DNA from: Liopterus haemorrhoidalis
Taxonomy: Eukaryota; Arthropoda; Insecta; Coleoptera; Dytiscidae
DNA: 64,000 bases
Direction: 5' to 3'
Assembly (NCBI GenBank): GCA_963971575.1
Contig: OZ020611.1
Span: 206,378,743 to 206,442,742, forward strand
The notes beneath the pieces are model-generated. The model was not told the DNA's origin, did not search any database, and saw only the letters and a program-made list of their open reading frames with translations. How positions within the stretch are numbered: position 1 is the first letter of the stretch; each line of letters begins with the position of its first letter. A program made the position numbers and the translations under genes. Shown in pieces: positions 55,245 through 64,000 of the stretch.

Positions 55245-55865
55245 TAAAAAATCAGCTGTGGCCACCACAGAACCGACCGCCATCATAAAGTACTTGATAT
55301 AATACATTCTAGCAGCATAGTAGAAATAACTTGGCCTAATATTTTCTAACAGAGATATTATTTATCATGACCATGGAAACGTTACATATAAGTATGAAAA
55401 AATTGAGACAAAAAGTTTAAAAAATTTTTCGAAATTTTTCGTTTTATCAAAAAACGTCTCAAATAAAAGTTATTAATTATTGCATTTATACCAACTTTTG
55501 TTCAATAAATTTTTTCTAAATATTTTTCTGTTGCTAAATATTCGCAAAAATCTTAAAATCGACACGAGTAAACTCTCATTTCAAGTCAACCGATTTTTAC
55601 CAAAATTTGATTAACTCGTGCCATTGATGTCAAAAGCTTAAATATGCAGTTTCATAAAAATCCGAATATTAGCCGAATTTGCTCTGCACGTGTCCACAGG
55701 CAGACAGATGGACGGACGGACGGACAGACGGACAGACTGACAGACATCATGCTAAAAATAGTCAAAACGTTATGTAGGGACCTCAATTCGTGGAGATCCA
55801 TCGAAATGTCAAAATCGGTATGATCACAATATCTCCCTTATGTATGTTGGCGGTCGGTAAAAATT
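55245..55865 (-). repeat. Repeat family R-A, copy 3, unbroken (about 620 bp)
   Basis: It is the reverse complement of the 32416 and 48312 copies, from AAAAATCAGCTGTGGCCACC to TGTTGGCGGTCGGTAAAAAT. The (CAGAC/CGGAC)n tract is at 55700-55745. It shows the state without the insertions found in copy 2. Flanks show no obvious duplication. Confidence 0.88.
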
Positions 55866-55904
55866 AGATGGTTTGCTAAAATTTTCGGCACCTTTGTCTA
55901 TAAT

Positions 55905-56330
55905 AATAATAATAGTTTATTTATTTAGCTAATGCTAGTAAGAACCATATTACACTCTTTACATAAAAATAAATATAATTACAAGTTAACAATAACAATA
56001 ATAATAATAATAATGCTTTCAACAAATATAATATGAAAAATAAATGAATTAAATTCACAATTTTATACATTAGATTACAATTTGTTACATTAAATCACAG
56101 TTTTATAAAAAAAAACTAACTACATATCTGACAGAAATTGACACTTAAGTTTTTTTTTAAATTCTCTAAGATTATTTGCCTTTTTGACTTCCAGACTTAA
56201 TGCATTAAATTTAACAAAACCTTCATCAAAGATAAAGCCCTTCGTGTTCGCTCGTGTTAGTTTCTCAATATATAGTTTATCATTACCTCTAGTATTATAA
56301 CTATGTACATCACAAATTTTCCTAACATTC
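55905..56330 (-). pseudogene. LINE ORF2 C-terminus with 3' UTR and tail
   Basis: An open minus-strand stretch of about 70 codons ends at 56120: VRKICDVHSYNTRGNDKLYI, KGFIFDEGFVKFNALSLEVK, KANNLREFKKKLKCQFLSDM. HSYxTRxxDxL...FNxLPxxIKxxxNxxxFKxKLKxxL is a common end of Jockey/CR1-like proteins. An AT-rich 3' UTR and an (AAT)n tail follow to 55905. Confidence 0.85.
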
Positions 56331-58373
56331 TCATTCTATTCTATTAGCACTAGAACCTGTCATCTATAATACTACAACTCGTGCTGGGCCTTGTGATGGC
56401 ATTATGATGAATAGAATTCTATTCTATCGTTGTCAATAACGCAAATCTAGTGACACATGGCAAGTAACTATTGTTTTTTTTTTTTTTGTCCATTACGCAT
56501 ATCTCACTATTGGCCTACTTAATTATATTTGTTTAAAGTATTCTGTTCTTCGCTTTGTCTTTCCAATTATCAATTCTTAATTTTCGAGACTTTTTCAAGC
56601 ATACTATTTCGGTTCAGATCATCAATCTGCCTTACTATGATTTTTTTCCTTTGTTGGTGTCCTTTATAAAGTCACTATATAAAGAAATTAGCCTAAACTT
56701 TTATTAAAACCGACGTCAGATCCACTCAGCCTTCTCTTAAACGAGTTCCTTATTTATGAATTAATATTCGGTAATATGGGGTGTGCTCCAGAGGGCACGT
56801 AAAGCCGGCGGTCTCGGCTACCATAAAATGTAATCGGTTAGGTTATGCCAGAGAGCACTAGATGTGACCTGAAAATCTCTGACATCTAGAATTTATGCCA
56901 GACGAAATAATAAAAAAATATCTTGTTGCTCAAGATTTCGGTCATTGTTTGTTTTACAAGTTTTATTGTTCTCCGTTCAAGGTTTCTCCACTCTCGTTTT
57001 CATCATATAATTCGTGTGTAATTTTCTCCTTTAGTATGAATGTATTGTCTGTTCGCAAAGAGGCGAGAGTGCGTTCCTGCAAAAGGTGACGTTCATGCGT
57101 GTACCGAAAAATCGTAATTATATAGAAATACACTATCTGGTTACATTTGCTTAAAGTACAGCAAATTGGGGACGCATTGTGTACTTCAACTAGCGCTTCC
57201 TGTATTAGACTAATATATAATAAAATTTATAATAAAATCAATCTTTTTAGTGTTAAAATTAAATTGCATCCTTACGGAGGCAAAATCCCATAAAGTCCCT
57301 AAATAATATAAGGGCTTTTTCTTATTATAAGTGGTGTGGTGTGGAAAAAAGTTGTACGGGTTGCGGACATAAATAATGCAACTAGATCCAGGTGACCAGA
57401 TTCGAAATAGCTTATTGCTTCATCAGAGCTACACAAAATATATAATATGAAATACAAGAGATAGTTAAAGACAGCGTGAAATAACATACCTGATCTAAAA
57501 ACGTACGGTCATTGTAAGATGATAAAAAAAGAGTGGAAAATCATAATGTAAAAACAATAAGTCAGTAATTAAAATATAAATAAATAAGTTAAAATTAAAT
57601 AATAAATAAATTGTCAAAAATAAAATAGTTTTACAAAAAAAATTACGTAACATACAAGTTAAAAATATATGTGTCCGTGAAACTGTGGTGAGATGGAGAC
57701 TGCGGTGTTAAAAGAGACTAGAATGTTGGAGAAACCTGCAGAGACAAGATAGAAGTAGAATATCAAGGGTCGATGACGGAATATCAATGGTCGCGGAATT
57801 TGCTTCAAGGATTATATTTAAAATGAATGTGTGTAGCGGGAAATTTTTTACACTGCCATCTGTTGGGATAATATAGACTGGCTTGGTGCGAAGGTTTTGG
57901 AGGGTTCAAATATATATATTTGCTTTAATCTACTATTGTATTGATATGTGCTTCTTACACAAATAATGTAAGTAAGGGCTTCTTTATAATATTGATAGTA
58001 CAGTCATTTGGTAACAACACGTATAAGTGTCCCGTTGCGCTAACCTAGAAAAATGCCAACACAGTTGCCCATGCGAGAATCTCTCATCGCCCAAGGCGGC
58101 GCTGGTCACGTGAAGCATTTTATCTTGTACCTTATGATTTTATTTGTTATGATATTTATTATAATTATTCCGTGATTTCTCCTGATCTATAAATCGTACC
58201 AATATAGGTCAGAGCACATTTTTACCATTAATAAATTTAATGTTATAATTGTCGTCGAAAAGTGAAAATAAAAATCTGGGACCTATATCCTCGGGAACAT
58301 TTTTGTAGCAATATTAAACCCTAAAAGTCCTTCATATATATATTGAATATGTAATCTTTTATAGTTTCACCGC
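56331..58373. other. Long unassigned stretch
   Basis: 56770-56900 has a less AT-rich patch (GAGGGCACGTAAAGCCGGCG) that may be part of a retroelement. At 57408-57450 the minus strand reads GCTCTGATGAAGCAATAAGC then TATTTCGAATCTGGTCACC, like the TCTGATGAAGC...TTTCGAA ends of Penelope-like elements. No reliable coding sequence. Confidence 0.35.
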
Positions 58374-58607
58374 CAGAGCCGTAGCAATGTTTTCGGCAAA
58401 TACAAAAGTCCTCACCTCCCAAATTCAAGGGAAGAGCAAAAAAAGGTCCTCACCGCCCAATTTCAAGTGAAGGAAGAGCAAAACAAAAAGGTTTTCACCC
58501 GCAATAGCGCCCCTCATGAGACCCCGCGCCCTTATCAAACCTCGCGCCCTTATCAAACCTCGCGCTCCTGGCAAATGCCGCGACGCCACCCCGTTGCTAC
58601 GGTGCTG
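58374..58607. mobile_element. hAT MITE with minisatellite core, 234 bp
   Basis: The ends CAGAGCCGTAGCAATG and CGTTGCTACGGTGCTG are inverted complements. A perfect 8-bp duplication TTCACCGC lies at 58366-58373 and 58608-58615. The core holds two units CCTCACCTCCCAAATTCAAG then GGAAGAGCAAAAAAAGGT, the same minisatellite as at 21237. A CTCGCGCCCTTATCAAAC unit is repeated near 58525-58565. Confidence 0.9.
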
Positions 58608-58615
58608 TTCACCGC

Positions 58616-59580
58616 CATAGTATTTTAATGTGATTAATGTAAAATTCTAAATTACATTGTTGTACATGTGTATGGGTAACCTTTATGAGCAAAAAGTAAG
58701 TCTATATCTCTCATTGGGCCTAAGAGATATTGTCAAAAACAAAAATAAATAAACCATAATAATAAAGTTCATAAATATTGGCAAAAATAAACAAATATAA
58801 TATAGATGGTGTCTCGTTCTACATAGACTAATTATAGTTTTGCTAAATAACTGAAGATCAGTGCTGTTTACCGACAATATTTGAGCCGAACATTTCCGAT
58901 GCCGTCCGAAGAGCCACTATCTCAATATAGTAATCCAATCAACTATTGAACGAAAATTCCTTTTCCCTCCCTGCATATTTAATAAATATTCCAATGGTCC
59001 AATATAATTAAAAACAAAATTATTAATTTCTCATTTCTGGTGGGACTTTTTTGAGATTTTCGATTTTTCTAGTTATGGTGAAGGCATTTCCGACCTGTAT
59101 GCAAAATTTCAACTCGGTAGCGTATCTGGAAGTGGGTTAGAATTTCCGGACATAGCCACAAATATTCATTTTTATATATAAAGATGTTACAAATACTTAC
59201 AGAACATTTTGTTGAGGCTTTCAGTGACTGTAAAATTGTTGATGGTATTATGTTTTTGTATGTGTAACATTTCACTAAGAAGGCGTTTTTTGAGGATGGG
59301 TTCCTTGTCAAGTATCTCTACAGAGTTCCAGTCATATTTATGGTGCAGGTTATGGTTTTTTTTTTTTTTTTCTAAGTTTGGTTGGCTTTGAATTTCTTTA
59401 TTTGCCAGCTTCAATTTCTAAATTTTGCGTTCTAATATGATGAATGATGAGGGGGATTATTTGGGGAGAGGGGAGGTATAAGGAAGAGATTGCCGAGAGG
59501 CCGTCACGGCAGGTTATAAGGTTTTGGGAGTCAGCCATGGAAGGCCTTATAATAGAGATGGTAGTTATTGAGATGAGATA
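58616..59580. other. Unassigned stretch
   Basis: GAGGGGGATTATTTGGGGAGAGG near 59449 is a purine-rich patch. No gene recognised. Confidence 0.35.
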
Positions 59581-59990
59581 ATTTATTTATTTATTTATTT
59601 ATTTATTTTTTTTCAAAATCTTATATTTTTAGTTTGTAAATATTCACACAACGCTTTTTCTACTACATTATTTTTGTTCATTATAAATAGTATATTTTCT
59701 ACGTTTGTCGGTTGTGGGATCAGCTGTTTGAGTGTTTTTTGTTCTCTGTAAAAAATTATACATGCTAAAATTAGATGGTTCGGATCTGCTACATTTTCTC
59801 CACAATACTCGCAATTCTCTGTGTCAATGATGGAAAATCTCTTTAGATGTGTTGGACAACTTGTGTGGTGGAACCTCAGCCTGCAGACCTGCAGGTTATA
59901 ATGATGAAAAGCTAAATCTGTCGTGTTGTTTTTGTTCGCATTGCTAGGCCTGCAGTCCTGGACATGATTATGCGTTCTGTTTATATCCAT
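59581..59990 (-). pseudogene. LINE ORF2 C-terminus with (TAAA)n tail
   Basis: The minus strand opens at 59990 and reads YNLQVCRLRFHHTSCPTHLK, RFSIIDTENCEYCGENVADP and NHLILACIIF, a C-x2-C...H-x4-C knuckle after the usual RLRxxHT motif, with a stop at 59613. A TTTATTTATTT tract at 59581-59608 is the tail. It is 5'-truncated. Clade probably Jockey- or I-like. Confidence 0.82.
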
Positions 59991-60501
59991 ACTATCCCCT
60001 GTTTAGTCTGTCCAACATTACAAGTGGTGCAAGCCAAATTTTGCAAGTGCAGTGCAATCATTGCTCAATCAAATTGAAATATTTTGTCAATTAAAAAACT
60101 TCTCGTACCAATATTATTGAAAAGAAACAGTTTTCGACAAAATTCATTAATGAAATAGGGTATGTTTCACTTGATATATTATATTTGTAACACACGATTA
60201 AATTTATACGAATTTATACGTGTTTGATACACGTATAAATTTTTTAAATCCTATTTGAATACTAGTTAAATCGCATTAGAATACATTAATGCATGATTTA
60301 TTCGACCATTGGCAACAACTAAAATTTAATTTCCAGTTTAAACTGATTCACATCAACTGCTGATTCGTTGACAACCGATAAAAATTATATGCTTTACTAG
60401 ACACTGTAACGTTATACAAGGCAATGGTCGATGAAGCAAAATCCGTCCCATAGACCTACAAATGCCATTCTAGAAATATTATATCATTCCACACTTCAAT
60501 C
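59991..60501. other. Unassigned AT-rich stretch
   Basis: ACACGTATAAATT repeats near 60210-60240. Nothing else recognised. Confidence 0.35.
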
Positions 60502-60504
60502 TAA

Positions 60505-61369
60505 AGGCGCCTACAGACGGCGTGGCAAGTCACGGCCAATGTTTATACTTATCTAGCTCCGCAGATCGTGTGTAGGGGCAATAAGTCACAAGTCACAGTC
60601 ACCGTAGGCTGGGATTGGCGCTGGCCGACGTTCGCTTCCGGGGCGGTATTCTATCACAGGAGTTTGACCAACAGCTGTGCAGACTTGTACATACATGTCA
60701 GTACCAAACACACGACGCGCACACACTTGTTATCAGTCGAGAGTGTTGTGCTCAGAAGGAAGGTTATGAACATTTTTGCGTAATTATGAACTATACTTAA
60801 AGTAAAAAGTAATTCTTTGTACTTTTAATCCAATTTAAATATCAAAAGCAAGGTCGAAGCTGCGACCATAATCTCTCTTTCACTGTCAGGCGCCATTTTA
60901 CAAGCGCTGGCCCATGTTCGCTATTTTGAGCGACACATCGTCTGTATGGTACAAGTGGCTGCCAGTGCTATAGTGCGTTCAAAGGTGAGTTTGCAGTACA
61001 GGGCATATGGAGTAGTTCTTTTTCATACTCTCGAATAGGTTTACACAATGACTCTATCCTTTTCTTGCTTGTCGACGTTGCCAGCTCTAAAACGCGCTGA
61101 TCTGTGAAGACGCAGTATTCTACAAATGGCCATTTGTTTTTGTTGAGTGTTATTTTGAGTTTTATAAGAGTTGATTTTTGTAAATCTTACGAGTTTTTCA
61201 TATTATTATAATTGACACATTTGACACTTTTACAACATTTGGCAACACCGCTCCCATTTGCCATAAGAGCTATACTGCAAACTCACCTTTGAACGCGCTA
61301 TACATGTTACGGCCAGCGTCAGAATTAGCGCACGTGGTAGTGAACGCTGTCACACCTCTGTAGGCGCCT
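60505..61369. mobile_element. Harbinger-type MITE containing another MITE
   Basis: AGGCGCCTACAGACGGCGTG and the right end CACACCTCTGTAGGCGCCT are inverted. TAA flanks both sides (60502-60504, 61370-61372). Without the inner MITE (60971-61300) the element is about 535 bp. It is richer in G+C than its surroundings and encodes no recognised protein. Confidence 0.82.
60971..61300 (-). mobile_element. TA-flanked MITE with TAGTGCGTTCAAAGG ends, copy 2
   Basis: It has the same 330-bp length and ends as 15547-15876, in opposite orientation: TAGTGCGTTCAAAGGTGAGT and ACTCACCTTTGAACGCGCTA. TA lies at 60969-60970 and 61301-61302. The two copies remain very similar, which suggests recent spread. Confidence 0.88.
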
Positions 61370-61372
61370 TAA

Positions 61373-62344
61373 TACGCTTCTTTTGTAACATGCATCGTGT
61401 ATACTAGATTTTCTCAACAGGGTCGATATCGACCCACTGGGATTAAGCTTGGGATAAGCTTAGTTCTTTTTTCGTATTCAATAATTGTAATATTATTAAT
61501 TATTAATATTAAAATATTCGATTTATAGCTAAATCTATATTCAACGTTAAAGGATGCAGTAATTTGGGACATTTATGAAATACGAAAAAATATCCAAAAT
61601 TGAAAACAACTGTGGAAAACTTGTTACTTGTTAATAAAGTTCCCTAGTTCTTATTTTGTTGAAGCTATATTTACTGACATGATTATGTTGCTAAGAAAGA
61701 ATAGAAACAGGCTGGAAAAGAGGCTAAAATAGTTGATTTAAGGATAAATTTGATATATTTTTGCCAGATATAAATTTTTTTTTAATTATTTATCAGCCAC
61801 AATTGTCCTATTGAAGTACTGAACTGTGATTTTAATTGTGATACATTACTTGATTGACCAAAATATTTATTTATTAATTGAAATATATTTATAGTTTTAT
61901 TTCTGTAATCAATACATTTTTTGTAACATGTTTTATTATTATTTCAGTAGTGCCAAAGATATTATAATGATTCTGCGCGCGGATAATACAAAATCCATCT
62001 TTTCAGTTTATGTTTAATGCATTTTTTTGAAATTATCAGAGACAATATATATTTTTTCAGTGGAAAACCTAGTACACGATTTATACGGTACTCAGAATTG
62101 AATGAATATTTAAAATCGGTTCAGTCGATGAATATTCACGACAATTTTTTCTGGAAAAGTAATCTTAGGTCAATTTTAATTGAAGTAGTTACATCACCGG
62201 TATTTCTACCACACACCATTATTATTATGGGGTTTGTCAGGTCTTGACAAGCGTCCACTAATCTCAAAGTTCAGCAACCTTTTGAGCCGCGTCATACTAA
62301 AGACTAGTGGAGCTAAATACACACGACTGCATCCCAAACCCTAG
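61373..62344. other. Unassigned stretch
   Basis: GGGTCGATATCGACCC at 61420-61435 is a perfect 16-bp palindrome after TTTTCTCAACA, a hAT-like end with no partner found. The rest is AT-rich and unrecognised. Confidence 0.35.
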
Positions 62345-62820
62345 CGATATGCAGCCGCGGAAATTACGCTAGATTCAGTGCCCGCACAATGCGGAGTGAC
62401 CCGAGCAGCACTGCTTTCTGCATCCTGCAGATCAAAGAGTTGGCAGAAGATCTGCAGACAGGAATGGACTCGATTTCCCTTCGATAGGAGGCTTTCATGC
62501 TACCCAAAACACTAACTATCAGGACTACAAGCTTAACTTTATACCCGGGATACAGCTTTCTAAGCTCGGACAAGAGGTCCATATACTTGGACCTCTTTTC
62601 CTCCCTCCTTGAGAGAGATATTCTTCTCAGCTGGACTTGAAGAATAGAATTCGATCACAAACATCTGTTTGTTCTCGATATCCAGGAGGGTTATGTCCGG
62701 CTTAGTGGCTGTCAGTAACCTCGAGGTGGGAAGGAGTAATTCCAATAAATTCGGCACTTGGAATTTTCCACCACCGATTCTATGTCAGAAGGGACGTACG
62801 GTATAACCGGTATTTGGTCA
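62345..62820 (-). pseudogene. Retrotransposon C-terminal fragment, restriction-like-endonuclease type
   Basis: The minus strand reads KPDITLLDIENKQMFVIEF, SSPAEKNISLKE. After a one-base insertion near 62610 it reads MDLLSELRKLYPGYKVKLVV, LIVSVLGSMKASYRREIESI and CRMQKAVLLGSLRIVRAL. A PD...E core followed by a V-x-VxLIVxxLG strand fits the REL endonuclease and tail of R2/NeSL-like non-LTR elements. The assignment is from memory of the family. No reverse transcriptase part adjoins. Confidence 0.6.
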
Positions 62821-62847
62821 ATACCATAGGCATGTCTAAGATGATAG

Positions 62848-63620
62848 TAGAGTTATTATTATTATTATTATTATTTTATTTATTGTTTATTTAAGGGTGC
62901 TTCTGCTGCTAGGGCAATTAACACCCACCAATCTTATACATTACAAAGTGCGTACATATATACATTTTATAAGATTACTATATAATACAAATTATAACAA
63001 TTATATTTTTTTATAAACATCATTGCTTTTTAAATATGAAATGACATTATTTATTAAATCTGGGTTGTTGCCTAATAAATCTTTTATTGGGAGGTCTGCA
63101 ATTTTGTTGTCTCTTCGTTCTGTGGTATATTTTGGCATATTTTGTAAGTGTCGTGTCACATGTGTCGCATTTTGTTGGCTCGGTATGTTCGAATAGATGT
63201 TTGTGGGTGAGTAAGGTGTGTCCAATCCTAAGTCGCGTACTTACTACTTCTTCCTTTCTATCCTTTCTTCCGGGCCATCGGGTATTGTCGGTTTTTATTT
63301 GCCGGAGGTGGTTACTAGCTTCATCTATTTCTGACCATTGACTATTCCAACTATTTCCTATATTTTTCTTTATAATACACCATTATTTTGGGTTTGGCTG
63401 TATTCAGTCTCATAAAGAATTCATCATTTAGGGTTGACGATGTGACTCTCAAAGCAGATTGCAGTTCTTCTGCACTATTTGCCAGCATACCGATATCGTC
63501 AGCATATCACAACATGTCGAAGTTATGTCCATGTATTTTGATGCCGAAAAAATTATGGCTTCCTGAATCTAGGTGTTAAATATAATTGGTGATAAAGCGC
63601 AGCCCTTAAGTGCTAGCGTC
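62848..63620 (-). pseudogene. Jockey-like LINE: RT palm to 3' tail, frameshifted
   Basis: The minus strand at about 63505 has YADDIGMLANSAEELQSALR, the RT catalytic box, then TSSTLNDEFFMRLNTAKPK. A shifted frame gives RIGHTLLTHKHLFEHTEPTK and CDTCD, and the final frame gives MPKYTTERRDNKIADLPIKD and LLGNNPDLINNVISYLKSN with a stop at 63001. The 3' UTR and a (TAA)n tail (62848-62880) follow. The copy at 13077-13365 has the same end. Confidence 0.88.
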
Positions 63621-64000
63621 TCATGGTAAAACTAGAAACATTGTTTAGAAAAGGTTCTTACATAAGTAAACTTGTTTAGTTTAACCCTGGCCTTTCACAT
63701 GTTCATATTATTGTCTTCTCGAAACTAATTACGATTGAGTATGTAGAATGTTAAAAAAAGGGCAATAATAATGAAATATCCCCGAGCACAGCGAGGTGGG
63801 GTAGCTAGGTCTGTATATAAAAGTTTAATTTAACTGTAAAAAAATAAATAAAAATCCATGTATAATTTCGTACGTGCATGATGTATTGAAATTTTCACTT
63901 ACTAGGAAAGTTTACATATATAATAAGCCACTAAATGTTGTCAAAGCATTGTATGGATGTATTTAGATTCGAGCTTAATGAGCTCTGTACGTCATGCAGA
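63621..64000. other. Unassigned stretch
   Basis: CCCGAGCACAGCGAGGTGGG near 63781 resembles the CCGAGCGAAGCGAG motif of the array at 25575-25800. No gene recognised. Confidence 0.3.

Noticed and set aside
61420..61435. GGGTCGATATCGACCC as a protein-binding operator
   Set aside because: It follows TTCTCAACA, typical of hAT-like termini, and no partner end or gene is near, so it is more likely a fragment of an element end.
1..64000. CRISPR array or bacterial operons
   Set aside because: No regularly spaced identical repeats with unique spacers and no prokaryotic gene layout; all coding remnants are eukaryotic transposon types.

Overview
The window is AT-rich eukaryotic DNA packed with insect-type transposable elements: mariner groups typical of insects, Jockey/R1/RTE-like LINE tails, PIF/Harbinger elements with MADF or Myb-like partner genes, and many small hAT elements. 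I cannot name the species. I found no convincing host gene, no rRNA and no functional tRNA gene. The window reads as a gene desert that serves as a landing site for repeats.

Layout. 1-5.4 kb: LINE fragments, a GC-rich island with short repeats and a promoter-like motif, and a TTAA-flanked MITE. 5.4-15.1 kb: several copies of an unclassified repeat that I call family G (a (GTCTG)n block, a tRNA-like module and a palindromic end), one of them inside a hAT element, plus a hAT nested within a hAT. 15.3-17.7 kb: a layered stack in which two hAT elements share one 8-bp target, the junction was tandemly duplicated, a Harbinger element entered one duplicate and a TA-flanked MITE entered the Harbinger. 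18.1-19.4 kb: a dead Mos1-like mariner. 20-26.7 kb: LINE tails, two related tandem arrays, and a 1.16-kb TTCATCGA-rich element inserted in the last codons of a LINE. 27.6-31.6 kb: an intact DD41D mariner, a short fragment resembling plant-type mariners, and an internally deleted DD34D mariner. 32-41.9 kb: repeat family R-A, LINE pieces, and hAT and Harbinger elements. 42.6-47.5 kb: mariner, R1-like LINE, pogo-like and Harbinger remnants. 48.3-53.8 kb: one R-A copy split by a second repeat (R-B) that carries a mariner, and by a 3.0-kb two-gene Harbinger. 54-64 kb: more hAT MITEs, LINE 3' ends, a further Harbinger MITE and a fragment resembling a restriction-like-endonuclease retrotransposon.

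How the parts relate. The only coding units that look whole or nearly whole are transposon genes: the 362-aa transposase at 27691-28779 and the Harbinger pair at 51019-53418 (a 307-aa Myb/MADF-like protein and a DDE transposase of about 360 aa broken by one base). Target-site duplications are visible for many elements and allow a relative order of insertion. The most unusual patterns are a ~40-bp minisatellite carried inside several hAT-type elements with different termini, and four repeat families that share a (GTCTGTC)n block followed by similar sequence.
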